Assembly (NCBI GenBank): GCA_012845835.1
Contig: JABAKD010000030.1
Location: 10,267,805 to 10,331,804 of the forward strand
Reading direction: 5' to 3'
Origin: Undaria pinnatifida
Lineage: Eukaryota > Sar > Phaeophyceae > Laminariales > Alariaceae
Length of the DNA: 64,000 bases
The notes beneath the pieces were generated by a model. The model searched no databases. It was given only the letters and a program-made list of their open reading frames with translations, and was not told where the DNA came from. The position numbers and the translations under genes were made by a program. Positions 33,601-45,600 of this stretch are shown here, in pieces. Position 1 is the first letter of the stretch. Each line of letters begins with the position of its first letter.

Positions 33601-36600
33601 AGGCAAGACCAAGGCAAGACCACGGCAAGGCCAAGGCAAGTCCAGGGCAATATCAAGGCAAGGCGAGGCATTGCAGCAGAGGCGAGGCAATCATGAGGGA
33701 GATACGTCCCCTGTGCCTGTGTGCGATCTGGGTCATGCCAGATCTGGAACGAGAGGTGAGCACTCAGCAGATGTTACTCTGCCGTTGCGGTCAAGTTTCA
33801 AGCTCCGCAGAGCTGATGACAAAAGATGCCCCACGGGCAGTAGGGTGTTCATTATTAGCGCGGTCTCGAAGAAAAGACGAAGAAGAAAGAGTGGTGCTGT
33901 TGAGTTGAGTTGAGTTGAGCTGAGTTGTAAGAGAGTGTGCGTGGTGCATGCTCGATCGATCACAGCTCAAGACCCTATGAAAGCGTACGAGCCACCTTAA
34001 AAAGCAAGCGGTGTGATTACCCCAAAAAACCTACAAAACACCTCGGGGCAACCGTAAACTCCAACCGACATTTTAGGGTTCCGCCGCAATCTACGACAGA
34101 CGATCTACCAGATTCGCATGATCCTATGATACTGCGAGGTACGTGTGTATCTGGTACTTGTGTATGATATGTACGTACATATCACGCTCCCCCCTAGTGC
34201 TGCTCCGTACCAAAGGCTAGTACCTATCCTTGACAAACCGATCAGATACTCTCTGAAAATGTATACGTACTAACTCGTTTATACCAGTCGTGTATAACAG
34301 CGCGTCATGCTGCTGCGTCCTACCACGTACGAGCTACGTGTACCTGATTACTACGTATAATATATCAACGACAGCGCACGCAATAGGTTACAATGGACTA
34401 TGTGGTACTCCGTTGTACTAGTAGCAAGGTAACTATCCTCAATAGGCAAGGCAAGGTGAGGCGAGACAAGAAAATACACAACAATGACAACGACAATATT
34501 CGGCAACAAAACGACACAACAGCAACACAGGGTTAAATACATGGTAAAGAACATTCAAAGACGCAAGCAAGCAAACAAAAACACGACGAAAAAGCGTGGT
34601 ACCGTTTTATACCGTTTTAAACGAGTCAAAGCTTACCTCATCGACAAGAACGTCTTCGACGTACAGCAGCATCCAGAAACCTGTGTCTAGCTTCAACCAC
34701 CGCCACGGCCGCTGGAACGACCAGCCGCTGCCGGCGTCATCGTCGCCACCGCCGTTGCTACCGCATTCGGCCGCTACTCCTGAATTGATAAACTACCGAG
34801 GGCAAGGAACAGCGTGGCAGAGCAAAATCAAGGAAGGGTTTGTTACTTCAAGGAGGCATGCAGGGGAGGGGAGGCATTCGTGTTTGTGTTCGTGGTTTTA
34901 GTGGAACAGTCACTGCTGTGCAGTACCGCACTAGTACAGTACAGTACAGTACAGTACAGCACAGTAAGAACGTGAGCCAGTTGTCAACTCTGTTTTCTTA
35001 TACCTGGTATAAATCACGTACCAACCATACACAAGTATACAAATTGAAACTTTACACAATACACGATTGTACGAACGCACAAAGCATTGGTACGATACAT
35101 TGCAAAACGCTGGCGCAAATCATTCCAACAACTTATAAAATAAAACTACGTATTTTCATCGTTTCGCTGAAAGTGCTCGGATGTTGCATCCCTGGCCTCT
35201 CAGAAGGTCCCACTCGGACACCGCCTCCTTTCATTACTTGCGGAACGGTCCAGCTTTTCTTTGATTTCTTCCTTCATCTTTTTTTTCGTAGTTGCACGAA
35301 ATTTCATTACACATATCACACGTCCCAGCTAGCTTGGCTCATCAGCTCAGCTCCGCTCAGCAGCGCAGCGCCGTGCAGTGCCGCGCGGTGCCGTGCCCTG
35401 CCGGACGGTACTGTGCGGTGCTGTGCCATGCTGTGCCGTCCTGCGTGCTTTGCTGTGCTTCCTCTTTCGTACATGCCAGATATCATTCGAAATATCATAC
35501 AACCGGTACTATACTGATTCACGTACCAGGTATTAATACTATGTTGTCGAATCACTCCCCAAAAAATACACTCACAGCTCAAAGCTCAGTCCAGCTACAG
35601 CTCAGCAGCGCAGCGCAGCGCCGTGCGCTGCTGTGCCTTGCCCTGCGGTGCTGTGCCGTGCTGCGCTATGCTTTTTTTCGAGCATACAGCAGTACCACGT
35701 ATCACGTGATACCAGGTACCGACCACCGGTATGTACGTGGGTACTCGTCTTTTCGCTTTCTTCATTTGGTCGTCCTCTCGGTCCTTTTTCCCCCGAAAAT
35801 TACACCCGTACTAGCGATCAGAACGTCACCTCGCCAACAAGCACACAGCACAAGGTAATCAGCTCTGCGCAAGTAGCTCTTGGCATTATCAAATCGCTAG
35901 ATGCACCAAACCATGGGCCTCTTCCTTCTGCCGCCTTTACATTTAGCTGTATTACTTCCTTGCGCGAGCGTAGCGGGCGGCGTCAGGCGCTCGCGGAGCG
36001 GAGCCCTTGTACAAACTATACAAACCATTCCCCTTTGAGATGGGGTTGACTTGATATCCCGGGGGGGTCGCAAGTCTAAAAGGGGAAACAAGGCGTTCCA
36101 ACGATTTGTATGAGCTACTGCTGTATGCTTCGTATATCTCGTATGAGATCCGACGAAGTGTGTTTGATTGTTGCATTGGACGTGAAAATGCTGTCGTGCT
36201 TCGACCTCCTGCTGTGCACCAACCACACACACCGCGGCTACGGCTCAAAGGCAAGGGCTTGAAACACGGCTGACGGTGTCATGCTGCTCTGCTGTCCTGC
36301 TGCTGTATTCCTACGACAGCAAACATTCCACGCACACATACCTATGCCATACAGAAGCGCAAAAAAACATCGTCAACATACTACTTGGAAGCACCGTCTG
36401 TGGCTACCACAGAGGAGAGAAGTCACAGCACGGCTGCTGTCGTACCGTTGCTGCCACAAGCACTGAGCCTGGAGGGCCATGAGTGATGCAGTAGCACGGC
36501 AGCAGCAGAGCGAAAAGAGACATGAAGTTATGGTTCTACGGGCCCTGCGCGGCTCGGTGAAACGAGGCAGTCGGCAGCATGTGCCTTGCTCTGTAGGTCT

Positions 36601-39600
36601 TGCCTGGTGCGACTATCCCCCAGATGCGGCACGGGGAGCACAACAATAACGCAATAAATAGCAGCTAGGTGCCAATCTCCCAGGTAGATGGGCGGAGGGA
36701 GGCCGTTTTGTCAGGCGAGGTGTGTTACACGTTCAGGGAGAGGTGTACAACAAAAGTCACACAGGGCTAGGTGCAACAGATACGTGTGCTCTTCGAGAGA
36801 TATGATACTGCTGCTGTCGCTGCTGGCTGTATGTAGCTGCGTCGTAGCAGACAGCAGAGAGGGCAAAACATATTGGACTGATGATGTCGCATAGTGGGCG
36901 GAATAGGCGGAGTGAATAATAAAACGTGAGAACGGAACGGACTATTTTTAAAAAAGAATAACGCAAATGAGGGGTTTTCCATGCACCTGTTCCGGCTCAG
37001 CGAGGCGGAACATAACCCCTTGACAAAAAGAGCGAGCTCAGCGAGTTTGAATTATGTGGTCGTCAGGGTAAAACGGATACTGCTGCTTGTTCTGACATCA
37101 TCGCGTACGGCAGTTGGGTCGTAGGTTGGCCCGTGGTAAAGGGTCTCCCCGCGGCTGCGGGTCGTCGGGTCTTCGTCGTCGGTCAGCCTCGGGTCTGAGG
37201 TGCTGGATCTGTCTCCCCGCGGTGGCGGCCTGACATGTACTACACTTTTTCTCTGATGTCAACTGTCGTCATGGGGTGATCATGTGACAAGTTTGAGATA
37301 GATCAAACCCGGCAGTTCCCAATAAATATTCTGCAGATTTCGCGTGGAATAGGTAGGTGTCTTGCACTCGGAAATTTTCTAGTACCGCGTTCGGTATCTT
37401 CGATTGTGTGGGCATCGTCGCAGAGTGTGTCTACGGGTCTCTTGTTATATCTTCGGGTGTATCTTCTTCCGGTATCGAGTTTCATCTGGTTTTCTTCTAT
37501 GTTCGGTTCGGGTTCTGGTATTTTCGGATGAGGTGGTGTAGAGGGGCATCAGTTTTTTTTTATATCTACGAGCGGATCTATTGCACGTTGAACATTTAAC
37601 GACGAGATTCTTCCAGCTGTCATAGGAGAGGTAAGAGGTAAGTTCTTCAGGCAGGGTATCGGGTTTACGTATCTTCAAGTCAGGTATAAAGTAGCATTCG
37701 AAGTGGGCGTGATGAGCTCTTCTGATGGAGCTATATTCGAATACGAGTACAAGAAAACGTCTTTTATCCCCAATTTTCAAGCTTTGGTGGAAACGGTATT
37801 GGACGAAGGGTTTGGCTTCGATGTGGATATTTTCAGCGGAAGATACCGTGTATCTTCGTGGTTGTAGCAACACAAGAGGTGAGACGTGAGGTTACTCTCC
37901 GTAGCATTAACGGGCAAGGACGAGCGCAGCCCGCTGGCAAGGGTCGATCGGTCGGTCGTGTGGTCAGGATTGTGGTGGAGGTGCCGGCGGTGCGCCAGGG
38001 TGTGATCGTCGTCAAGCGCATAGTTATTATTGTTATCGTTCTCAAGATTCCACGAGACGTCGCGACATCAGTGGAATTGGTTCCTTTCAAAACGTAACCG
38101 TCAAAACAGATATTTCGACTACGATAAACTGGCATTAGCTGTGCTACGTTGTATTTCTTCTCCACGGAAGGAACTTCCCAGCTTCGAGACTGCCCAAGTG
38201 AAGGATATCCGTGCATTCCTTTACTCCATATTAGAGGAGACGAAAGATTTGCACAAGTGTTATATTCGAGACCATATTCCATCTTTTGTATGGCAGTGGA
38301 TGCGCATAAAATCAGGATACTCTGGTTTATCTGTTCGTATTTCCGACGAGGATTTGTCGGATTGCCTGCATATTTGTGCATTTCCCAAGCACTAGCTGGA
38401 TGGTATTACTGTGGAGGAATCGCTTTGCTCTGCCGATCGTTCGGTTGCTCCTGCTACTGATGTTGCAGACATGCCGCGGTTGGTTGGGCCTCTGTTTGGC
38501 GCCATGTGCAAAATTGTGGCCGAAGCTGGACCGACTGAATTTTCCATGATTGATGGTGATGTAAATGGATCGTGGAAGCCTGCTCCAGCTCAGCTTCTTA
38601 CTCGTATGTTTCTTTATGCACGATCACCCGACATGTTCAGACACGCCTGCACGTCTCAATTGATCGTCAACGATGAGCTATGCTCTCGACCATTGCAATT
38701 ACTCTTGATGGTGGAACGTGAGGCTGAGGCTTGGCCGAGAACATATCACCTTGCTGCTGTGCAGGAGTCTGTCTATGGATAATCTTAGCTACTCTCATTC
38801 GGATAACCTTAGCGACTCTCATTCTGGGAGTCGACGCTACCAGCAGAGTTCCTCTGTCAGTAATGGTTCTCATTTCTGTCCATCGAGAGGTGCTACTGGG
38901 ATCACTAAAAACCGTGGTGGATATGCAGGTCGAACCATTCAGCGTAAGACCAGCCAAGGCGTTCGAAGGGCTGGAGGCACTCCATCATCTGCTTGGCATA
39001 ATAATATCTACCCTGCTTTCTCACGCGTGATTTTTTCTGGATCGGTTGGGTTACTCCCGTGGGACATCTCGAATCTCAGGCTCTCCGTCAACACCCACCT
39101 ATTTTGTCCTATGGATGATACCGCCGACAGGTGTAGTGGATTCGTTTCTTCTTATGATCCGGACGGTACCTTAGATGGTACTATTCGAGGTGGCGGTGTT
39201 GTGTTGCATCCTACCAGCAGTAGAGCATAACTGAATTCGGCTGTTTCTTCAAATGTCAATGTGCTGTATGGTCAACCTGTTTCTACAATGGGGGGTGCGT
39301 GGGGATTCAACAGCGATGAGTAGTACAAGTGCTGCTATTTCGGATATATCTACTATTAATATTGGGAGTACTCATTTGCCTGGATTTCGCAGCCATCAGG
39401 ATCAATATGGTATCCATGCTTCTACCCGGGGTTCAATTAATGCCGTTCGCCGCATTCCAGATGAAACTGTCGTCGTTCCTTGTTCTACACTAGTATCTGT
39501 TTCCGGGGACATCGCGTCGGAAGATGCGAATGGATGTTGTGAAGAGTCCGAGACTGCCTGGTGTTGTTCCTTCTTCTTCTGTGGCGTTGGAGATTGTTCA

Positions 39601-42600
39601 TGAGCAGCCCGCAACGGAGGATCCGGATGTGTGTGAGGAGTCTGAGATTGTGGCGGGCACACCTGTCGTCGTTCCTACTGCTGCACGGAAATCTGATTTT
39701 GAAGAGATCGCAACGGGAAATGTGGATGCATGTGAGGAGCCTGAGATTGTTGTGGACATACAAGTTGCCGTTCCTTCTGTTGTACCGGTGTCTATCTCAT
39801 GAGGTCACAACGAATATGGATGTATGTGAAAAGTCCGAGAGTAATGTATTGTTGCCAATTTTGATCCGCTACGGACTGCGCTTGGAAAGAAGTCTGTCCT
39901 CTGCACCCACTGTTTTGCCCATGGATGCTGAACTGGAAGTTGCTATGCTGTTGCCCGAGGTTGGGCTCGCGGAATAGGTTATTCAAATTGGCGTTGGATC
40001 AGAGAGCGGCACGAGCGCAGGACTTCACAGGGCAAAGCGCATGACGAAACAGCGCATGATGTCAAGGAAGAAGTGTTCGTTGATCGTGCACTCGATTGCT
40101 CTGCTGGGACAAAGGTCGTGGGTCCGTCACGTCAATATTTTCAGGTCTTGTTTGCTTGTCTGGAGTCAGAATGGTAACCACTTAGCCTGGGTCCTCTTAC
40201 TAGCTGCCCCTGACTGATGGCTATAGGCTGCAACAGGAAGAAGCTGATGGATTACTACTTCTGCGTGTGTTGGTGTGTTTGTGTGTATGCGCGTTAGTGT
40301 GGAATGTTCAATTTCTGGTCGATGTGTCAATAAATAAGAAATAAGCACGACAACGAAAGAGGAGGGATGTGCAGAAGCTGCGTAGGTTTCCACGCGAAAT
40401 TGGAAAGGTTCTCACTTATCTTCTGGTTTCAATCTCAGCTTTCCGTAAAACGAGGTGCGGTTGCGTACAATTTTATCCCGGATGTATGGCATCGGTAGGA
40501 ATTTTGTCGACATGGAACAATATGTTGACTTGTGGTTTCTACATGCTTCCTTCTTCGAGTAGAGTTATTTTCGTGGATAGTCCACGGCTGTCCCTGTCTG
40601 TTTTTTGTCGTGTTCCCCACGTCCCTTTGGGCCTGTAGGTTCGCTCTGGGGGGGGGGGAGTGGCTGTGGTCGTCGGGGGACATCCGGGATGCATCCCCAG
40701 GTTTCCCAATATTTGATTTGCATCTTGACGGTAAAAAACGGATACTGCTGCTTGTTCTGAGATCATCGAGCACGGCAGTCGGGTCGTAGGTCGGCCCGTG
40801 GTAAAGGGTCCCCCCGCGGCTGCAGGTCGTCGGGTTTTCGTCGTCGGTCAGCCTCAGGTCTGAGGTGCTGGGTCTGTCTCCCCGCGGTGGCAGTCTGACA
40901 GGTAGTGTACGTTTTCTCTGGCGTCAACTCTCCTTATTGGGTGATCATCTCACAAGTCGAGATAGATCAAACCCGACAGTTCCCAATAATGCTCAGTGCA
41001 CCGCCACGGGGCTAGGCCGGGATCCAGAAAAGCATTGTAATGTACCCACGGCCGCCTTGCTTGCCCCGAACCCAAAAGTGTAAGCAAAACCCCTCGGCCG
41101 TAGAAAAACACGTAAAAAATGAGTGCGTACTTTACGTAAGACATGTAAACCATGCAAATAATACAAATCGCACAACACCATACGCATCATACAAACCACG
41201 CAAACCATACAGATCATGAACATCATATACCAGTAGGTAAAACGTGTACATATCATAATAGTAATCATACAGAGCATACGAATCAATCATCACTCATACA
41301 CATCAAACGATACAAATCGTTTAAACAAATACCAGTATTAATAATACTGGTACAAATCATATTATACAACATTACTATAACTCTTACAATTATACCAATC
41401 ATGCAAATACTGCAGTACCTGGTGCATAACATACACGTGTGAACGCACCTGCCCGATGAAGGTGCCGAAGTTATTGTTCAGCGCCGCCAAGGCAGGATAT
41501 GTCACTGGTTGCTGCATGAATTCGCGCCAATTCTGCCAACGACAGTATCGTGTATCGTATTTGGTGTGTTCCAAAGGTGTTCCACAGGAAACGAGGCGGA
41601 GCGTGTATTATCACGAACGAAGGAACGAAATCAAGGGGACAGGGAAAAAGAGGGGAGAGGAGTGAGGGATGCAGGGGAAAGAAGGGGAGGGGAGGGGAGA
41701 GGACGACGAGACGGGGGTGGTAGGGATTTTGTACTTCGCGTTGTCCTCAACTCGTCCTGCTCGTGCCCCCACCGCAAAATCAAAGAAACTGTTCCTCACG
41801 TGCTACAGTTACAGCACAGTTATTGTTCTCATTACTGCTCCTATTAATGGTCACGCCGCGGCACTATGGAAGATCCTTCATTTGCGTTGAAGACGAGCCG
41901 ATGGTGCTGCACTCTCACGACACCCACGAATACTAAAACTCTACGTGGCGTCGCCTTTTCGTATTTTCGATTCCCCTCACCATGATTTGGTTGACCACGG
42001 GCGTAACATGTACCGAAGGGGCCAGACGCATGCCGCCTCCGGCGCTGCGTACGGGGAACGACCTGACAACGAAACCAACAAGATGCACAGTCGAAGAATC
42101 ATTTCCAAACAGCCAAGATCTGATCTAAATTTGAACACCCAAAGTTCAACGTCTAAACACCCAAGATTCAATATCCAAATACCCAAGACCTAACACAAAA
42201 ATTCCATAATCCAAACCCATGACAGTGTCTGAACCAGTTCGACACCCCATTCATATAAATGCGCGAGAGCGCACAGAGCCGATCACTTCAACAGGTGAAG
42301 AAAAAAAAAAAAACAGAAAACAGCAGACGCAATCTACAGCTAAAAATTATTTCCTGCTAGTGACTATTTGACAGTCTATTACGGCAAGAAGTATCCCGAA
42401 CAGTTCGGAATCGCATGCTCATTACATACGTATTCCTCCGTAAGAGCATAACGCGTATTTAAAGCCCTACAAGGAAGAGCCAACAAAGATCAGACACCTA
42501 CATAGCAGCAGCACCGCTAATAACCGAACGGTACCAGCAGCTTTAATCCGTTGCAATGCTTACTTAGTATTATACTATTCACGTGAATGCAGAAAAGTGT

Positions 42601-45600
42601 TTTAATCAGTTCGAGAAAAAAAAACTACAGCAGCAGCAAAACAGCTACAAAAAAATAACAAAAGCAAAAAAACTAAGATGCTAGTTGTAGCTCTTGTAGG
42701 AACTAACTCGGGCGGCTGGATATTTGTAACCGTCGTCAACTGCGCGCGCGTTGGAGGGAAGCAAGAATATCCCGACCCTAACCCAACCCAACCCAACCCA
42801 ACCCGACCCAAACCGACCCAACCCAACGTCAACACAGCCCAACCCCACAAAAAGGCGTTGCTGTCATAAAGGCGTTGCTGTCATGGCGCATTGATGTGTG
42901 CGCGTCCCAAAAAGGTTTTAGTCGATATTTCGTGAGATCCGGTTTTTCCGGTGGGACACGTACGCATGATGAACAAATCGGGCACGCGAGGCTGGAAACG
43001 AGGCATCTTTTTCGGCGCCGTCGGAAATTTAGCAACTCCCGTGCACGCCTGCCACGATAAAGGTAGCACGTCTTTTAGCGCACCTAAATTATTTTCTCAA
43101 TTTCGGGGCTCCTCAACCCATTATCGCCGGAATTTCATTTTTTTTTTGCGTTTCTTGCATTTTTTTCATCGTCTCTAACATCGAAAATAATTAATCATAT
43201 TATACCTGAAAAGGGAAAGTATAGTGATGATTAAAAAGCATAGAAAATCATTTGTTATACGTACCATATCTGGAACGACATAAGTATAGACATGATTAAA
43301 AAATAAAAATGTTGGTTTTGAAGCAAATCGATTTTAAATCGTGTCCCTCAAAGGTAGAAACGAATGAATTCGTCTCGATTTTGTATCTCTCCCTTAAGCA
43401 TCGAAAATAATTAATATTACCATATCTGGAAAGACAAAGCATAGTTTTAATATAAAAAATGAAAATACACTCCAGCTGTGAGATCGAATATTTTGGCGAA
43501 AATCATCTTTGCAAGCTGTGTGTGATACTCCGATCGCGCGTATTACGGGTTGTGTGTCCTCATTAAGGATATAGGTCGGCGACTCCCCTTGCAACTACAG
43601 TGTAGCTATCAGGGTCAACAGGGTGATGTTAGTCAGTCTGTGTGCGGAAACTATAAAACTCGTTTCTGAGGGGGACAAAATCTGACAGCTGTAGAAGGAT
43701 ATGCATCAGTTTACCAAGTGAATCCTGCAAGTCGAATAACCGGGGAGGGGAGTGCGGAGTCTTTCAGGACGTGGGGGGCTGGTTTTGATCAAAAGGGAGC
43801 GGGGGTGGGGGGGGGGGAGGGGATGGGGACGGGTGGGGCAGCTCAATTTGTGCGTGGAAACAATAAATCCTTCAAGGGGATAAATCTGACGGTTTTGGAA
43901 AGAATGCACCAGTTTATCATGTGGGGGGGGGGGGGCGGGACGGGCGGGGAAGCTCAATCTGTGCGTGGAAACTATACATCCTTCAAGGGGATGAATGCGG
44001 TGGTTTTGGAAAGAATGCACCAGTTTATCGTATATCCTGTAAATCGTACAACCAGTGAGTAGAGGGCGGAGTGTTCGAGGGGGTGGGGGTGGGGTGGAGG
44101 GGTGGGGGAGGGGGGGGGATGGGGAGGTGGGGGGGGGGGTGGGGGGGGGGGGGGGGGCGAAGGGCTTCAGGTCGCATAGATGTAGGGGTTTGCTATACGC
44201 GTGGTGCTAGGTCTAGGCGATGGTGCGGGTGGTGGGGAAGGAGGGGGCGTTGGGGGCGGGCCGGGGGGGGGGGGGGGGATTGCAGCAGCGGCATGGATGG
44301 CTTTAGAAAGATAATGAGGTGATATCCAGTGCGTGGAAGTGTTTATTACCCTGGCGGATTTCGATATTAGGTGGGGCGTTTGAGCAAGAGAGAGCGGGGA
44401 CAGAAAAAGAAAGAGAAAAAAAAGGGGGGGGGGGAGGGGGAAGGGTTTTCAAGAGGTTAAGGTCACATAATATTAAAATAAACTCCAGCTGGGAGATCAA
44501 AGATTTGGTCGAACCTAATCTTTGCAAGATTGTGTGTGATGTTCCGATCGCGAAACTGGTCTTGCAATATTTTAGAAAAAATCTAACTCCTCCTGAAAAA
44601 ACGGCAAACGTCGTTGGATGCGTCTCGCAAAAAGGTCAGTCAGACTTTGAGAAGAGTGGACCCGTTCTCCCTCTGCCCGGGTCAAACACGCCTGCGAAGG
44701 TGCGGAAACCTCTATTTTCGGTTTTCAGAATCAGTTTATTGTAAGAGATGGCAGCAACAACCCGTGCTGGAACAAGCGTTTCAGATTTATATACCTAGGC
44801 CATGCATGATAATTAAAAAAAAATGTCAGCTGTGAGTTCGATAAATTCGTAGGGTCGATACTCATCTTTGCAAGCTGCGTGATACACCGGCCGTTCGTTC
44901 GTCCTACGGACGTCGTCAAAAAAAAACTAATAATCCAAGCTACAACACGTATTATTATACATCCCAAGGCAGTACGTTGTTATGCTTCGTCAGTGTTGAC
45001 AGCAACATCTTAAATAGATACAGCAGTACAACATTATACACGACAATACCAACGGCACTAACACTACGTACACCACCAGAATTCGTAATATCGAAGCTGC
45101 AACGAAACGTACAAATAGCACTATTAATAGCCTTATATGATATAGATTACCTGGTACATGGTGAACAAAAACAACCTATATATAGATTCTTCTAAACACG
45201 TCAGCTGTGAGCTCGTTCTAACTCTTAACAGAGCCATGCATGATATTTGTATAAAAAATATTTCAACAAACGTCAGCTGCGAGTTCGACGAATTTAGGGT
45301 GGATACTTTTCTTTGCAAGCTGCGTACTACATAGATCGCCCGTTTGTAGTAAAATTTGACGAGATATGTTAAACCGGTTTGCGCTTTCATCGTTATTAAA
45401 ATGTGCTGGGTGAGATAATCTTCACACCCAAAACGATCGTACGTGCACGATAAAACATTGTGCGGCATAATGAACGAGTGACTCCCCATCCACGCGGACT
45501 GCTGGGTGGGAGATAATCTTCACAGCCAAAAACGATCGACTGGAGGGGTCTTGAGAGCGAACACAAGTGTATAATATGGCAACATGAATGAATGACTTCC

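Larger units (their letters stand above)
37055..40992 (+). mobile_element. LTR element carrying only gag-like ORFs (non-autonomous)
   Basis: About 3.9 kb, bounded by two direct LTRs. A purine run (G11 then AGTGGC) lies directly before the 3' LTR and can serve as the polypurine tract. Inside are two overlapping gag-like ORFs (38,030-38,782, 38,775-39,230) and a repetitive acidic tail. I found no protease, reverse transcriptase YxDD, RNase H or integrase motif. It sits in an intron of the MYND gene, on the opposite strand. Confidence 0.75.

Noticed and set aside
36460-36490. Candidate 23-base micro-exon (AQCLWQQ) for the gap in the MYND gene
   Set aside because: Phase would fit one option, but a match this short is easily chance.
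37833-38381. 182-codon minus-strand ORF
   Set aside because: It is antisense to the gag-like ORF of the LTR element and has no recognisable domain.
42829-43069. Overlapping ORFs with CPICSSC and GGTRTHDEQ motifs
   Set aside because: The two strands give equally plausible short peptides and neither has splice sites or continuation.
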